Shown here piece after piece: positions 1 to 12,589 of a DNA stretch of 64,000 nt. The position numbers and the translations under genes are program-made. The DNA is taken from NCBI GenBank assembly GCA_020881915.1, contig JAJFPB010000007.1, positions 4,092,001 to 4,156,000 on the forward strand, read 5' to 3'. The DNA is from Paramyrothecium sp. XJ0827. Lineage: Eukaryota > Ascomycota > Sordariomycetes > Hypocreales > Stachybotryaceae. Position 1 is the first letter of the stretch. Every line of letters starts with the position of its first letter. Below the pieces are notes generated by a model. It ran no database searches. It was not told where the DNA came from and was given only the letters and a program-made list of their open reading frames with translations.

Positions 1-358
1 GGGTGCAAACCTAATTATTCCTCTAATTAACCTGAAGTTGCTAAGCTCCAGGCCTTGTCATTTGGAGCAGCCAACAATTGATCTTCGTGCCCCTCTACCT
101 AGCTACCCTGCAATGTTCTATCCGTGACAGTACCAGAACCCTGGCTCAACGAAAATCCGACATATTGAAGGACATCATACAACTAGGAGGAGTTTAGTGA
201 TGTGTTTAATTGAGAAATGGACTTTTAGGACCAACCGACACTGTGAAGTGATTGTAAATACTTGAGCTAATCCTCGTCAAAACCATTAACTTCACGTTGA
301 TTGACTTTTCAAATTTCATGCTCATGGATATATTAGTGATAATTTTGCGACTGTAAAG
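1..358. other. Intergenic, no gene seen
   Basis: I see no ORF, RNA gene or repeat here. It is the 3' flank of the minus-strand AAA ATPase gene. Confidence 0.6.
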
Positions 359-3300
359 TTAATGAATGTACTCGGGGGAAAGGTCTGTCTCAGAATCTTC
401 CCTTGGCCTAGACAAAGAGCTCATATAGCCACCATGCTGGGTACTATCATAGCTTTGACGTTGACCTCCACTCCAACCAGTCGTTTCAATAACTCCATCC
501 GGCCCCGCTCTCTCTAATCCTTCATGGTTCGGCGATGAGAAGGAACTGGTATTATAAGGGCCGCAATAATCTGGAAACGTGTGTTCTTGCCCTCGACTGG
601 GTTGCGTCCCAACATTGCCATCGGTAAATTTAGGCGAATGCCCTCTTAACCCCGCGCGTCCACTTGCTATATTGTGAACTGGATGCTGTATATATCTGTG
701 ATTGGAGCCAATATTCATAGGAGATGCCAAGCCAACACTGCCATGTTGCCAGACACCGGCATATCCTTGTGCTGGGTAGAGTCCTCCGGTCCTTGAAGAC
801 TCTGCCGCTGGATAGCCTGTAGAAGTGTCCACACTCCCAGGGATGATGATGTCATCGCGTGAATGACTGGGCATCGGAGACGAGTTGGGGATTCTCGTAT
901 GTTGTGGAGTGATCTGCAAACCGACAACATCAACACTGGGTTGATTTGGAGCGGTGGGTAAACCAGTCGATTGGTGACTGCCGCTGCGGCTCCGTGAGCC
1001 ATAAGCTCCGAGCTGCGGTTGATCGGGCATGAAAGGCCCGGAGTTGGCGACCACTTCTCGGTTACCTTCAAACTCAAGATGTTGCCGTGATCTCTGGGGT
1101 CTATTGGCGCCGTAGGCGGATTCGCTAGTTGTAGCAGCCGCCCTATCCGGCCAACGACCCTTGTCTGCGACCGACGCAACTTGAAGATGGGAGTTCCGAT
1201 ATTCAGCTTCGAATCTGTCTGTTAAATGGTCGCGGTACTTGTCGTTGCGATACTCAGCTTCTAGGGCCAGGTCCGCGTCGGTGCTTCCCCCGTGAACCGT
1301 GGCGCGGTAATTCTCGAAAGAGGCCGTGATGGCCTCCATGGTCTGAAAGTGGCGGACGTCGAGAACAGGCGGGCTAGAGGTAGCATCCCTGGCTTCAACT
1401 GATTCGGGTCCGCCTGAGCTTTGAGGAACAGGGTGGGGTTGGCTGGCAAGTTGTTCCTCTCGCATGCCATGTTCATAGTAGGCCAGACTGCGTGCGACTT
1501 GGAAGGCATTTCGAATTTGTCGGCCATTCCAGCGACCAGCGCCACGTCTTTGGCCGCTGTTTTCGAGAAAGGAGCGGTTGGCAAAAGCAAGGAGTTCATC
1601 TTCATTGATCCGCATCGGTTCTCGCCTCTCCACTTTGGCCAACTGTTCCTCAATTAAGCGTACTCGATGGACATTAAGTTTCCAAATGTCTAGCGTCTGC
1701 TCTCTTGTCAAATCGGGGTAATAAATTTTGTAGTGTATCCGTGACTTAAAGGCCTCGTCAAGCACGCCGGCTCGATTCGTCGTCAAGAATAGGATCCCAT
1801 TGTAATAGTCGAGGACACGTAGAAATACTGATGGACGTCAGTCACTAGCATGATAGTAAAGCACGAGGTTTGACACGACTTACCTGAAACCAGAGCATTC
1901 TTATTCGTAGCCGTATCTGCGCGGGATCGTTGCGAAAAAAACGTGTCGACCTCGTCAAGAAGCAAGATGCAATCCCATATGCTAGCGAGACGAAATATTT
2001 CTCGCAGAGACACCTCCAGCCTCTCGGGGGTCATTCCCAAGTCACCTACTGTGATCTTGAACAGTGGCTTCCCGTTGGCCTGCGCTATCGCCTCCGCCGT
2101 GGCTGTTTTGCCAACGCCTGGGACGCCATGGAGCAAGATGAAGAGGCCGGTGCCCTTGCCCTGAATCAGATCCAGAGATGCCCAATCCTGGTTAACCTTC
2201 CGTTCTACATTTTTATGCATGAGATGTCCGAGTACTGAGCCCTGAATCGCGTGTTTTACTGAAGAAGGAATCTTCAGCATGTCCAGAGCGAGGCCAGTCT
2301 TGGCGGATGGGAGTAGATTTGCGACGGCTAACTGAGCAAACTTGCGCTCCTGAAATACATAGGCAAAGACTCGCTCCGTGAGTAGTATTATTGCCTCGGG
2401 TGTGAGATCTTTTTCCGTCGTTGATCGCAGATGCTTGGCGTTTTCAATGACCGTGGTTAGAAAAGAATCCGTAGATAGGTATTCATTGCGCTGCTTTTGG
2501 GTCACGCCGCTCTTGACGGGTGTCAATTCGGTCGTTTCCCCCAGCACGCTGGAACGGTCAGGGCCGGACCACCAGCGGATTCGAAGACTCTCGGGAATGG
2601 TCAAGCCTTCCACGGCTTTCTGACGCAGACTTGCTCGGGCTGGCCTCCAGTGCGGGAATTGCTGAAATGCTTCAGCAAAGTCAACCATGACCTCACTATG
2701 AATGTGCTCAGATTGCTGTTGCCGCAGGCCGTCCACCTCGGTAGTTGGGTCACCGCTCGGGGATTGTGTCATTGTCCAACCATTATACGAACAATGCTTA
2801 GCCTTCATAGCTTCAAGCAGAGACTCTCCTCGCCGTCGCGACTGATCCATGCGTTCTCTCCACACGTCGCAGAAGCGCAAGGGATAGATGGGCAATGCAC
2901 TGACACGCACTTCGCCGCTGAACTCCTCGATCGTAAAGGTCTTCTTGACCACGCAGAATTCGTCCCCTTGGTGATCCACGTAGTAGCATTTCAATTTAAA
3001 GGCCGATTCCTCATTGGCAAGCCCGACTTCTGCGCTCTCCTTGTCGTCAGTCGCGGAGGCAATCATGCGCTCTGATACGGGATAGACAGAGTATGTCTTC
3101 CAAATGCGTTTTGCCGTACGCAAGTCGCGTTGACCTATAACTTCTTGCGCAACCCTCCGGCACACCAGCTCACCAGTGCGGAATAGGTTCCAGAGGTCTG
3201 AGAAACGAACTCTAGCGTTGGAAGTCACATCCATTTTCTCGAATCGCCGGTAGTCTGGAATGATTTTCTCATCCATGTACCTCACGTATGCCCTCATACA

Positions 3301-4092
3301 TGCGAGTGCTGCTGGCGAATCGTGCACCCCCTCTTCGTCTTCGCCGGCTTCTATCTCGCTGTCGTCTGGCTCAGCAGTGGTACCGCCATCTAGGCTGATT
3401 GCCCACTTTTCCTCTAGCTGCTCTAGAGCTTCTTGCATTTTGGCGTGGTGATATATGAGCGACTCGAATGGACGATAGTAGGTTCGTGGTCTGTCGCTCC
3501 ACCTCTCTCGATTTACTTTGGCGAGGGTCCGGAGCAGTGCTGGCGACTGGATACGGATACGGCGCGGCCATTTCTCCTCCACTTGGGCCTGGGAGATGAG
3601 ATTGCTGGCTTTGTTTGCAATTTTGACTGCCTTGGACATCGAATTGGCCATGGACCCCTGCGCCGCCGATAAACGTGAAGGTAAACGCTCAAAAATTCTG
3701 TCGCGAAGATTGCGTTCTTGTTGTATCTCTTGGTGTAGGAGGTTTCCAGATAGGAGAACGTCTACCGAGTATCTGCCATCTCTGCCGCCAGAGTCAAACC
3801 GATTCTTGAACTGGGCATAGGTGCATTCTCGCACCTCGGGAATGGTCTTTTGCGCGCTGAGGAACATGTAGTCTTGGCTTGAATCTGAATCGTCTGTCAT
3901 TTCCGTTCGTGCCGTTGGTTCTTCCGCTTGAAAACTTGGCCTGAGTGGCTCTATGGCGGAAAGCTTCTCTTCCAGAGCCAGTAACCGATTCCTGTTGTAG
4001 ATCACTTCTTCTTTAAGGATTTTGACCTCATCCGAGATACCTGTGGCATGGAAATCAGGCCCAGGAGCTTCGGCACAGCTTGGGCTCTCCAT
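359..4092 (-). CDS. AAA+ ATPase with fungal N-terminal domain, function unknown
   Basis: The gene has two exons, 4092-1884 and 1827-359. The 56-bp intron (1883-1828) is fixed by GTAAGT/CAG signals and by restoring the FLTTNR motif after the Walker region. The product is about 1,225 residues. Residues 23-50 look like a coiled coil. The middle (around 360-420, FKLKCYYVD) resembles the uncharacterised DUF7025 domain that precedes AAA domains in fungi. Walker A (GVPGVGKT) lies near 655 and Walker B (LLLDEVD) near 709; a sensor/arginine region follows around LDEAFKSRIHY. The last ~360 residues are Ser/Gly/Gln/His-rich and probably disordered. The family is common in filamentous ascomycetes and presumably remodels proteins by ATP hydrolysis; substrate and location are unknown. 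It is divergent from the next gene. Confidence 0.85.
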
Positions 4093-4930
4093 TGTCGCGC
4101 GCTAGCAATCATACACAGGTTATAGGGCTAGCCAGTGTGCTGAAGAGACGAGCACTTTCACCGCCGAATCACGACAGTTGCGAGACTCATTTATCTGCTA
4201 TTTGCACTCGAAGTCATGGAAGAGAGGTTGGACTTGTGAGTTATGCAAAGAGCATCATGTGGGGGTCTAAAGATGTGGCTAGTTTTAAATCAGGCACAAG
4301 AGTCCAGCGGAAGGGACGGATGTAGGCTTGACGACTGCAGCGAAGTGTGAACCACAAGGATTCGTGGTGAACGCCTTGCGACTTCGATCCAACCGGCACC
4401 ATCCGTCCAGCCGCATTTGACACGGCTCGAGGGTGTGGTGCTTTCATAACTTATTGGATGAGAGTCAGCCTACGGTCAGCAATGCTGCCTGAGACAAGAT
4501 TTGCACTTTTCACCGAAAGCTTGGCTGAATCCTCAGCCTGATGAGAAGTGCAAGAATCTAGGACTTTGACTCGGAAACAGTTCGAAAGCGGGCGCGGTGG
4601 CTGCAGGATGACCTTGAGCCAATTCCTCAGTGCGATAATGCACTACCCGGCCGCATTCTTTGCATCTTTACCACACCACCTGTACAAAGCTCTGCCTGGC
4701 ACGTCATTAGGATCCGCGCACAAGATGAAAATGAACACAGCCATGCACAGCCATGTCCTACCTTTTTCTCGTTTGCCCCGCTTCCCTGCATTCCTACCTG
4801 AAGGATCGCAAGTCATCTCGGTCCCGAAAATCCTTGAACGCCTACACCTCGAATTGCTACAAGACATTCTCCTCGGAAGTCTACTTACACAGTAGAATCC
4901 TTCGGAGGCTGTGCATACTGTCTGAGAAAC
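4093..4930. promoter_or_regulatory. Divergent intergenic region
   Basis: This 838-bp region lies between the start codons of the minus-strand AAA ATPase and the plus-strand DUF7708 gene, so it should hold both promoters. I see no convincing ORF, repeat or named binding site in it. Confidence 0.4.
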
Positions 4931-6969
4931 ATGCCCCTTCACCAAGAACAAAAGGTGGCACTGGCTACTAAGTTTGTTGATTCAGAAGCCGTTGCATTTC
5001 ACAGCGCCTTCGGAACCCCATCGAAGTTTAACGAAACTATGGTGCAGTACGAGCATCTTGACGTCCATGACCTGAGAGAAACGTTACAGTCCCACCATCG
5101 ACAAGCACGGAAATATGTGGATTTCATCCAAGACCTGAACAAGTGTACTTGGGAACACGTGCACGAGGAATTGCGCAAAGCTCAGGACGCAGCTATTAAG
5201 AGCGAGGAGCGTGGGAAAAACCCCATCAGAAAGGCATGGCGCAAAGTAGGCCTCAATTCTACGATTCTCACACCCGGACTGGCCGCGATCCCCGATGACT
5301 TGGGCGTGTTAAACGGTGGGCTCGCAGTGATCTTTAGTGTGAGAGGACTGGAATCACGGGCTTGAATATCGCTGACCCAGACGTCAAGTTGGCGCGACAC
5401 AGCGAGTTGAATAGGCTCAAGATCCTGGGTGCTTTTGAGAATGTGCCCAATATCATCGAAATGGCTCGAAACAAAGCCGAGACTCTACCGCTAGATCGCT
5501 CAAATCCGAAAAGCATTCATCTTCACACGGCTGTGCAGGGATTACAAGACACACTGCTTCGAACTTTACCGGTCTTGATAAACAAACTTGTGCCTGGTAC
5601 ATTCTGTAAGCCAAACCGAAACTGGAGGCGGCACGGGAATAAATGCTTCATGGAAGCTAACACGAGCTACATATAGTCAATGTGTGCAAGAGCCCGTTTG
5701 GGGGCTGGAAACTTGACCAGCTTTTAGATGTAGTGTCGGTGTCTGCGGACAGAGTTCGAGTATGCGCTGAATGTCTCATGGATGAGATAATTGTAGGCAA
5801 TTATGCCACATCCATGGCTATCAGGGTGCAGCTAGAAGAAGTTCTTCGACAGCAGAGGATGATGCAGATCTCAATCAATGCCGCTCATGGCCAGACACAT
5901 CTGCTTCACTTCCTAATGGAACAGCTGAGTACGTTCAGCATTTTATGTCGAATTTATTACGCGTATGATTTGCTTACTTTCTATAGATGTTAACCCGACC
6001 AGGGACATTTGCGCTGGGGACCAGACCGAATTATCAGAACGGGGCACAGCAGTCGCCGGATATTCATCAGAGGACATATTAATGATAATCAACATCAACC
6101 ATCTTCGCATTAGTAGCGATGCAAGAGCCGTTATGCGAAAAGGCATGACCATGTCTCAGGCAGACACCGACCGGGCAGCCTGTATGGTCACAGAGCCACT
6201 TGTCAAAGAGTTGCTCAGCAACAATGCTACTCCAACTGTTGTCGCCATCAATGGTCACTTTGACCGTACACAGATGGGAAAAATTAGCCCGTTGTCATAC
6301 ATGTGCAGCATGCTGTCACATACCCTTCGTCAGATCTCTCTGCCGTCCTCCCAGGCCTCTATTCCAACTTCTCCGGTATCACCACAATCTCGAAAGTCTT
6401 TTTTTGGAACCGTTGTCTTGGAGTACTTTTGTGCTTTACACACTGCAGACGATGATGACATGCGAGGACCGCAAGGTTTGATTCGCTGCTTGACCATGCA
6501 GCTGATCTTGTCCATGGTGGCTAACAAATGGATCGGCGAGCTTGATGCCTTGAATCTTCCACATCTGGATGATGGCGAGGAAGACTTGCTGGCACAACAG
6601 AATCTGGGCGCCCTTTGTCGGTTATTTACAGCAACCATGCGCTTGATTCCCGACGGTGTTTTGATATACTGTTTTGTTGACGGTTGGTCAGCCTTTGAAC
6701 GAGAGGAATTATGGTATGAAGCTTGTGACGAAGTGCTCAATGCATTTCGTGAGGCCACGGACGTTAGCAGTTCGCTTGGTGGTGCAGTCTTTAAGCTGCT
6801 CCTGACCAGTCCTACTTCCTCACGTTGGATTGACGACTTTGTGAAGCCTAGCCACAAAATATCGCTACGTAACCGAGATGGTAGAGAACGCAAGTGGGTT
6901 AGCGCTGGTCGAGTTGGCTTAATGGGTCTAGGAAGAGCACACACTATTCCAGACCATGAGGGTATCTGA
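4931..6969 (+). CDS. DUF7708 protein with degenerate STAND-like C-terminus
   Basis: Four exons are inferred: 4931-5338, 5389-5605, 5677-5928 and 5987-6969. Introns are 50, 71 and 58 bp with GT-AG ends, and the joins stay in frame to give 619 residues. The first ~280 residues carry the DUF7708 pattern: a helical KYVDFIQDLNK segment, then GLAVIFS-LARHSELNRLKI across intron 1. This domain commonly precedes NACHT or other STAND modules in fungi. The C-terminal half (FGTVVLEYFCAL, IYCFVDGWSAFER) resembles the NTPase core of such proteins, but I find no Walker A loop, so it probably does not bind nucleotide in the usual way. A role in non-self recognition or signalling is family inference only. Confidence 0.75.
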
Positions 6970-7203
6970 GAGCAAAAGGGTAGATGAAGCATAGGATGAG
7001 TGCAGGAACTGTTAAAGCGCATTTTGCAGGGCACTGGAAGCTGGCAGCTTTACGTGTAACTCTAACCCTAAGTTTTGTCTTGCGCAACCGTAAAGTTTAA
7101 CCCTAGTCATACCCTTGCTAGATCAAATAGTAACCAGATATGCCACTGCTCAGCCAGCGTAAGCACACCAGTACCGGCTAGCTGAACTTGAATTATCCGG
7201 GAA

Positions 7204-8854
7204 TCAGTTGGTCCTTTGCTTATCATCGGTCCCGAGGTTTGAACCTCCGTGAATGCTGTCGTCGTTGGCATCAATAACCCGGTGGCCCTCGAACACGTCA
7301 TCGGGACGGACAGCCGCTGTAAGGAATGTCTTTCTTGGGGGGAACACCAAGGACAGGGTGGTATATATGAATGCCCCGCTGAAAAAGCCCAACAGCCAGC
7401 CGAACTGGTAGGGATGAATCCCCTGCCCTACGTCGATGTTATTGTTAATTCCGTTAATGAAGCCCGGCATGCTGGGGGCGATGGCAACCAAAAAGGCGAC
7501 AACCGCTCTCCAGTTGACTCCTAGAGGGTAGCCGTAGATTCCATAAGGCTTATAGAGCTCAATGATGTCATACTTTGCCTTGTGAACCACCCAGAAATCG
7601 AAAAGCATGATGGCGGCAATAGGACCGAGGAAGATGGCGTATGCAGCCATGAAGTTCAAGAAACTGCCGGCGGACCGAAGGATCTCCCACGGCACCAGCG
7701 CCCAGCATAACACAGCACATATGAGCTGCCCTCGACGAATATTGATGAATCGTGGAGCCAGAGCCATTAGGTCGTTGGCGGCAGACAGACTGTTGGCACT
7801 GATGTTGACACCGAGGGCCGCAAGCGCGAACGAAAAGGCGGCGAAGAAGCGTGCTGCTCGGCTGTCCCAGTGCCCAACCAGCGCCATAGGATCCCACTCG
7901 ATGACGCCGTAATGGTAACCACCGGCGGATGAGGAGGCGATGCCGATGAAGGAGATGAAGGTAAAGATGATCGGAAGCATCGGCACGTACATGGCCTGCC
8001 ATTTTGCCGAAACTCGTGCATAGCGAGAGAAATCTGCCTGGTTGACCGACAGGGTGGCGTAGTTGCCGATGACCGAATTCATGGAGGCCAAAAAGGCCCA
8101 GCTGTAGGCGGATCCGGATATGGTAGGCGATTGATTGAATATGTCGCCATCTTTCGTCGACGCCAACGCCCAGATCATAATGGCGAGCCAAGCTACGGGT
8201 ACAATGGCTGATTTCAGCATGAACAAGTAACGCAGCTGGTTAGGATGCATGAAGAGGAAAGGGAGCTGGGCCAGCCAGAAAAGGAAAAAAGAGACCATGG
8301 TGGCATCGTCGATTCCACGATCAGTCGGTATGTGGTTCTTCAATGTCAGGAACGACGGCCAGATGGCCCCAAGCATGACCCGTACAGTGTTTGCCCCGTT
8401 CATGGTTTGGATTGCGAACCAGAAGATGGCTAAGATTCCACGAGAGATGATGGCAATGTAAGATCCCCAGAACCCCCAGCTGGCACGAGCAATGATGGGG
8501 AAGGGCACGTGGTACAGCACGCCGATGGCACCGTTGAATGCGATCTGTGCGACAAAGAGTTGGTTGGTGTCACTGAAAGCTGAAAATTTTTGGTGGACTC
8601 ACCACTATGGAAATAATGAAGAAGCTCAAGGCCACGATACCCAGACTTTCACGCCATGTTAAGCCGACTGCAATGATGCTGGCGGCGAATTGCCATGTCG
8701 CAGCGTTGAAAGCATCTGAGATCCAGTAGCTGACGAGGGATACAAGGCCCCATTTGCGATTCGCCACCGGGACGGGGTCGAGGTCTTTGTTCGTCCTAGA
8801 AAATTCAAGACAAGCCATTAGTTTAACCAATTGCAGAACATTACGTTAGACACA
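7204..8854 (-). CDS. NCS1-family nucleobase/allantoin permease (5' end unresolved)
   Basis: The clear exons are 8795-8603 and 8544-7204. The 58-bp intron between them has GTGAGT/CACAG signals. The coded core contains TNKDLDPVP, then W..SDAFN.ATW, the NGANTVRVM region and AANDLMALAPRFIN. These are hallmarks of the fungal Fur/Dal branch of NCS1 symporters, which import uracil, allantoin or related purine and pyrimidine compounds with protons across the plasma membrane. About 11-12 hydrophobic segments are visible. A further upstream exon probably ends at 8854 (intron 8853-8796, frame fits), but I cannot place the start codon. Substrate cannot be told from sequence alone. Confidence 0.85.
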
Positions 8855-11232
8855 TGGCAAGGTGATTTGGCTCGCAGATGCCAATTGCATGAGCCTGAAC
8901 GAGGTCGCATCAAGAACCCAGCTGCAACTGCAGCATCAAAGACGAGGCGAAGGGAATATTGAGTGGTGAGATAAGACATTGGCAACCTGAAAGATTCTCC
9001 GTACTGACCATCGCGAGTTGCCCTCGGCAAAGGTAGATTTAGGCTGTTCAACCCTAAGCCGGGGCCTGCTAAGTTTGGGGACGCTCAATTTCATGATTCC
9101 GAAGTGTTGCGTCTGTAGCCGAATATACACAACAAGCCAGGCAAAATCATTCGGGAGGAAGAGAAAGGTTTCCAGGAATGTCCGCCTACCGAGTACACGG
9201 AACCATTTCGGAGGGGGCGGGTGTCTGATCCCAATCTAACTGGTCCGTTCGTTATCTTTCATTCCAGGCCCGAGGAATGATAAGCGCGGGGTCGGAAAGC
9301 TTGATGTGCTGATAACGGCTCAAACTGCCCTGCGCCAGTCCGGAATCGGTAGGTAACCGACGGAGCTGAGGTGAGCCCTGGCGCCTTCCCAGCTGAATGA
9401 AAACAGTGCCGTGTGGCTCGACTGTCTGTACCTCTGCCAGATATCCGGACCTGGTCAGTCGGCCGGTCCCGCTATCTCGCCTGCTTCCAGGGTGGTGCGG
9501 GTCCGAGATAGCCTGCCGATGACTTCATCCTACCCTGTAGCGAAGCCATTAAGGGTCACATGGGCCCCAAAAAGAAGTAACAGATGATAACTTGTCTTTC
9601 TTTATTGGATCTATTTCGGCTAGCGTCTACTAGCTAGCATGTCGTGCTGTAATTGCTATAACAAGTCTTGGAAATGAACCAGGAGGTGACGAAGACGTTT
9701 AATTCTTCAAGCCGAACCAATTTGTCGCCAAGATAGCAAAAGTTGATCAAAGCCACCCAGTAAACTTCAGCACGATCCCGCCTGCGGGAGATTCCGGCAT
9801 CCTCAACTCTTCGAATGCCCGGGCGTTGTTGCTTCCGCTATAAGCGCATATAACTTGGAAGCTGCAGATTTATTTATCCGGGAGGCCACCGTAAGAAAAT
9901 GCCTCGTCACCCAGTTTTTCCAAGCTTATAAAATGCCAAATCCGAGTGGCTGAAATGGGGAAGACAGCATCAGCCAGCAGCTGCGACAGACCACATATGG
10001 ACTGGAGTAGCTCCACTGTCCCCTATCAGCAGGTGCAAGAAAACTTGGTCTCCTGAAGCCAAAGTGCAGCTAATGCCGGAGGCCGAGATGGCCTGGGCGA
10101 AGGCTAACCAGCGGGGCTCGAACTCGTCAGGCAGTCGGGGTTCGCCGTGGGACGATACTCTCTTGGCGGTGGGACGTCTTGGATCCTACAGACTTCTCTG
10201 GAGAGTGGCCTAAGGAACTATGCAGGCAGCAGGCGATAGCGCAAGCGATAGCGTTACTCATGACATCTGAAAACTCGTCTACATTCTAAATTTGCATCCG
10301 AAATCTCCTGATCAGGTGAAGGTGTTCACTTGGCTGCTGGTCATGTAAAGTTATATCTAGGTATATAATATCCGTAGAATACACTATCCAAGTCTCAAAT
10401 TCCTTTACATTTGTTGCAAGGCGTCTAATAGAGTAGGTAGAGACTGTCTTCGATTGCCATCATGGTGGTCTACATGCCTGGACCGACATATACCTATGGA
10501 TTGTTGAATGGACATACACCTAGTCTCGAACTACAATGCTGTCTATTGAGACATGTAGGCAACGCATGGTAGTGGCTCTCATTAGTGGCTTTAATTGTCG
10601 TTTAATTTCGCATCCAAGACATTGACTATGCAAAGTCTTATTGTCAAAAATCTCCGCATTATTCCAACCACTCAATTAGTTCCAGTAGCGAAAGACTTGA
10701 AATCTAACCCTAAACCTGGATGAATGATAGCAGACCTGCCAGAAATTTGGTGTGGCCTGAACTTCCGAGCTGTATTATTGCTGGAGGTGTAGTGTCCTAG
10801 TGGTTAGATGTTGCATACTCTCTGGTGAAGCCTCCGGTGCATTTGCCATTCCTGTTTACCTAAGTATTAGCACTGAAAAGTCGGGATGACATCTTCAGAG
10901 AAGGCCCCTTCATAGAAGCACTCGCCCGGACCGTGTTTGGCGACCTCAAACTAAATCTTCATTGAACATTACACCAAGAAAATCTACTGTCGTGATAGTC
11001 CATTATGGGAAAAGGACATCTGGTAGACGTAAATACCTCCTTATATGTGTAGTTGAGCCTCTGTTGACGCTTTGTGCTTTGAAGGCGTTAAACTGACGAT
11101 ACTCAAAGACGAGAGTAGACACTTTTTGTCAACGACTATAGGAGGAGACTCCTTTTGTGTACTGGAAGCTTGAATGATCTTATATCTTATTGAGCCATGG
11201 TGGGTGATCTTATCAATGTTGTGCGTGGATCA
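8855..11232. other. Long gene-poor region
   Basis: The first few hundred bases must include the missing first exon(s) and promoter of the minus-strand permease. The rest has only short ORFs without recognisable protein features. A weak tRNA-like stretch near 10785-10845 was considered and not accepted. Confidence 0.4.
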
Positions 11233-11493
11233 CTATTCCCGATCATCCCACGTACAAACCAACGTCTTGAGTTTAATTATATCGGCGAGTTGTACATCCA
11301 CAAAAGTAGGGCTAAGGAGGCATGAGCTGCACCAGATAAGCACAACGAACAAAACAAAAACGGCGAGGAACAGTATAAAAGCTCCGAAAAAGTCAAACTT
11401 GGGGAGCTTCTTCAGCCAGTGTCTTCTTTCTGAAACTGGAAGGCGAAGAAACAATTTACAAGAACGTATCGGACAACAGACAGGGGCACTCAT
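11233..11493 (-). pseudogene. MFS transporter fragment
   Basis: An 86-codon reading frame encodes LPVSERRHWLKKLPKFDFFGAFILF followed by a hydrophobic helix. This resembles the central loop and following helix of 14-TMS drug:H+ antiporters (W..K....DF.GA). No flanking exons with the other helices are evident, so I read it as a remnant. A chance hydrophobic ORF is possible. Confidence 0.35.
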
Positions 11494-11602
11494 ACTGGTG
11501 AACTCCAGCCTGGGGCATGCATTGTGGAAGATGTGACAGCTCAGTTAGCTAGATTTAGATTTCTTGTTAATTCATTGGCATACAAGGCCACATACCTGGG
11601 CT

Positions 11603-11882
11603 ATCCCCTTAACAGTGGAGAGGCAGCATGGATGTAAATGCCCCATATTTGCTTAATCAGCCCCCACGTACAGCTAGATACCTACCAGGGAGAAGGAATA
11701 GTGAGAGATATGAGGTTATTCGCAAGTTCCTCGGCTGTTTTTCGGAAGTAGATCTGAAAATCAAGATACTTTACTTATAGTATAGATCTCACCTTAATAG
11801 AGGTATCTGTTTTCTTATAGATCCTAATTGGATTATATCCCTGTTCGTTACATCCATGCTGCCTCTCCACTGTTAAGGGGAT
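11603..11882. mobile_element. MITE-like element, 280 bp with 35-bp perfect inverted ends
   Basis: Bases 11603-11637 (beginning ATCCCCTTAACAGTGG) are repeated as an exact reverse complement at 11848-11882. The interior is AT-rich and has no ORF. Short non-coding elements with perfect terminal inverted repeats are usually non-autonomous DNA transposons. No convincing target-site duplication is visible, so the superfamily is open. A simple hairpin-forming inverted repeat is the alternative. Confidence 0.65.
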
Positions 11883-12232
11883 GATCGGAAAATTGGCATT
11901 TGATTGTAAACCTTGACAACCTCAGCAATCCTCCAGTGAAAAAGCTTACCCTCTCAGTCCTCTCGGCTCCGGATACCATGTGTCCTGTACAATGTTCCCA
12001 CTTAAATGGTTTGCGCTAGCGACCTAGCATGTGCTCTGACTGGACGACAGCGGCGATCGTCCCAGCCGGATTGTCCACAAGACCGGGTGAAGATGGAGGA
12101 GAGATTCGGAACATCTCAGGAGTAAGATATCATGCCAATGTAGTTTTGGAGGCATGCCGGTAGTTTGGGACCGAGAAAACTGGCGCCATGATGCGAGATA
12201 TTTCCAGTTCTATTAGAGCATGTAGAGACTGT
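11883..12232. other. Intergenic, no gene seen
   Basis: No coding or structural signal beyond the right end of the MITE-like element was found. Confidence 0.5.
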
Positions 12233-12475
12233 CTAGGTGAGGATGGTTTGATGATGATCAGTGTGCACACGATTCAAGAATTCGTCTGCTGGGAACGTCA
12301 TGGCCGCATTCATCGCCTTGAGGTTGCAGATCAGTCCGTAAACATTCCGACCATCGGCGCAGTCTGAGAGCGATCCAGCCTGCACCCAAGCGCCCACCTT
12401 TCCCGCTATCTCGGAATAGGCATCCATGTTAGGTGAGCATGCATATGCGCTGCAAGACGACTTGACCCTGGACAT
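12233..12475 (-). CDS. Hypothetical small cysteine-containing protein, probably one exon
   Basis: An 80-codon frame encodes a segment with four cysteines and the phrase GRNVYGLICNLKAMNAAMTFPADEFL. Its composition looks protein-like and resembles small secreted fungal proteins. No signal peptide precedes it in frame. A splice acceptor (TGTCCAG) just upstream suggests an earlier exon in 12480-12600, overlapping the divergent questin-oxidase remnant. I do not recognise the family. It may be a real short gene, a remnant or a chance ORF. Confidence 0.3.
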   Translation of the reverse strand: MSRVKSSCSAYACSPNMDAYSEIAGKVGAWVQAGSLSDCADGRNVYGLICNLKAMNAAMTFPADEFLNRVHTDHHQTILT

Positions 12476-12589
12476 GTAAGGCCAAAACGGTACAGCCTTT
12501 CCCTTGGTAGATTAGGTTCGTGATTTTGTTATAAACCTCCGTGACTACCAGACACAAATATATTGACGTCACCATCACATCTAGCCAAA

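Noticed and set aside
10785..10845. tRNA-like stretch (CCTAGTGGTTAGATG ... GGTGCATT)
   Set aside because: A D-arm-like sequence is present but I could not build an acceptor stem, anticodon arm or intact T-arm.
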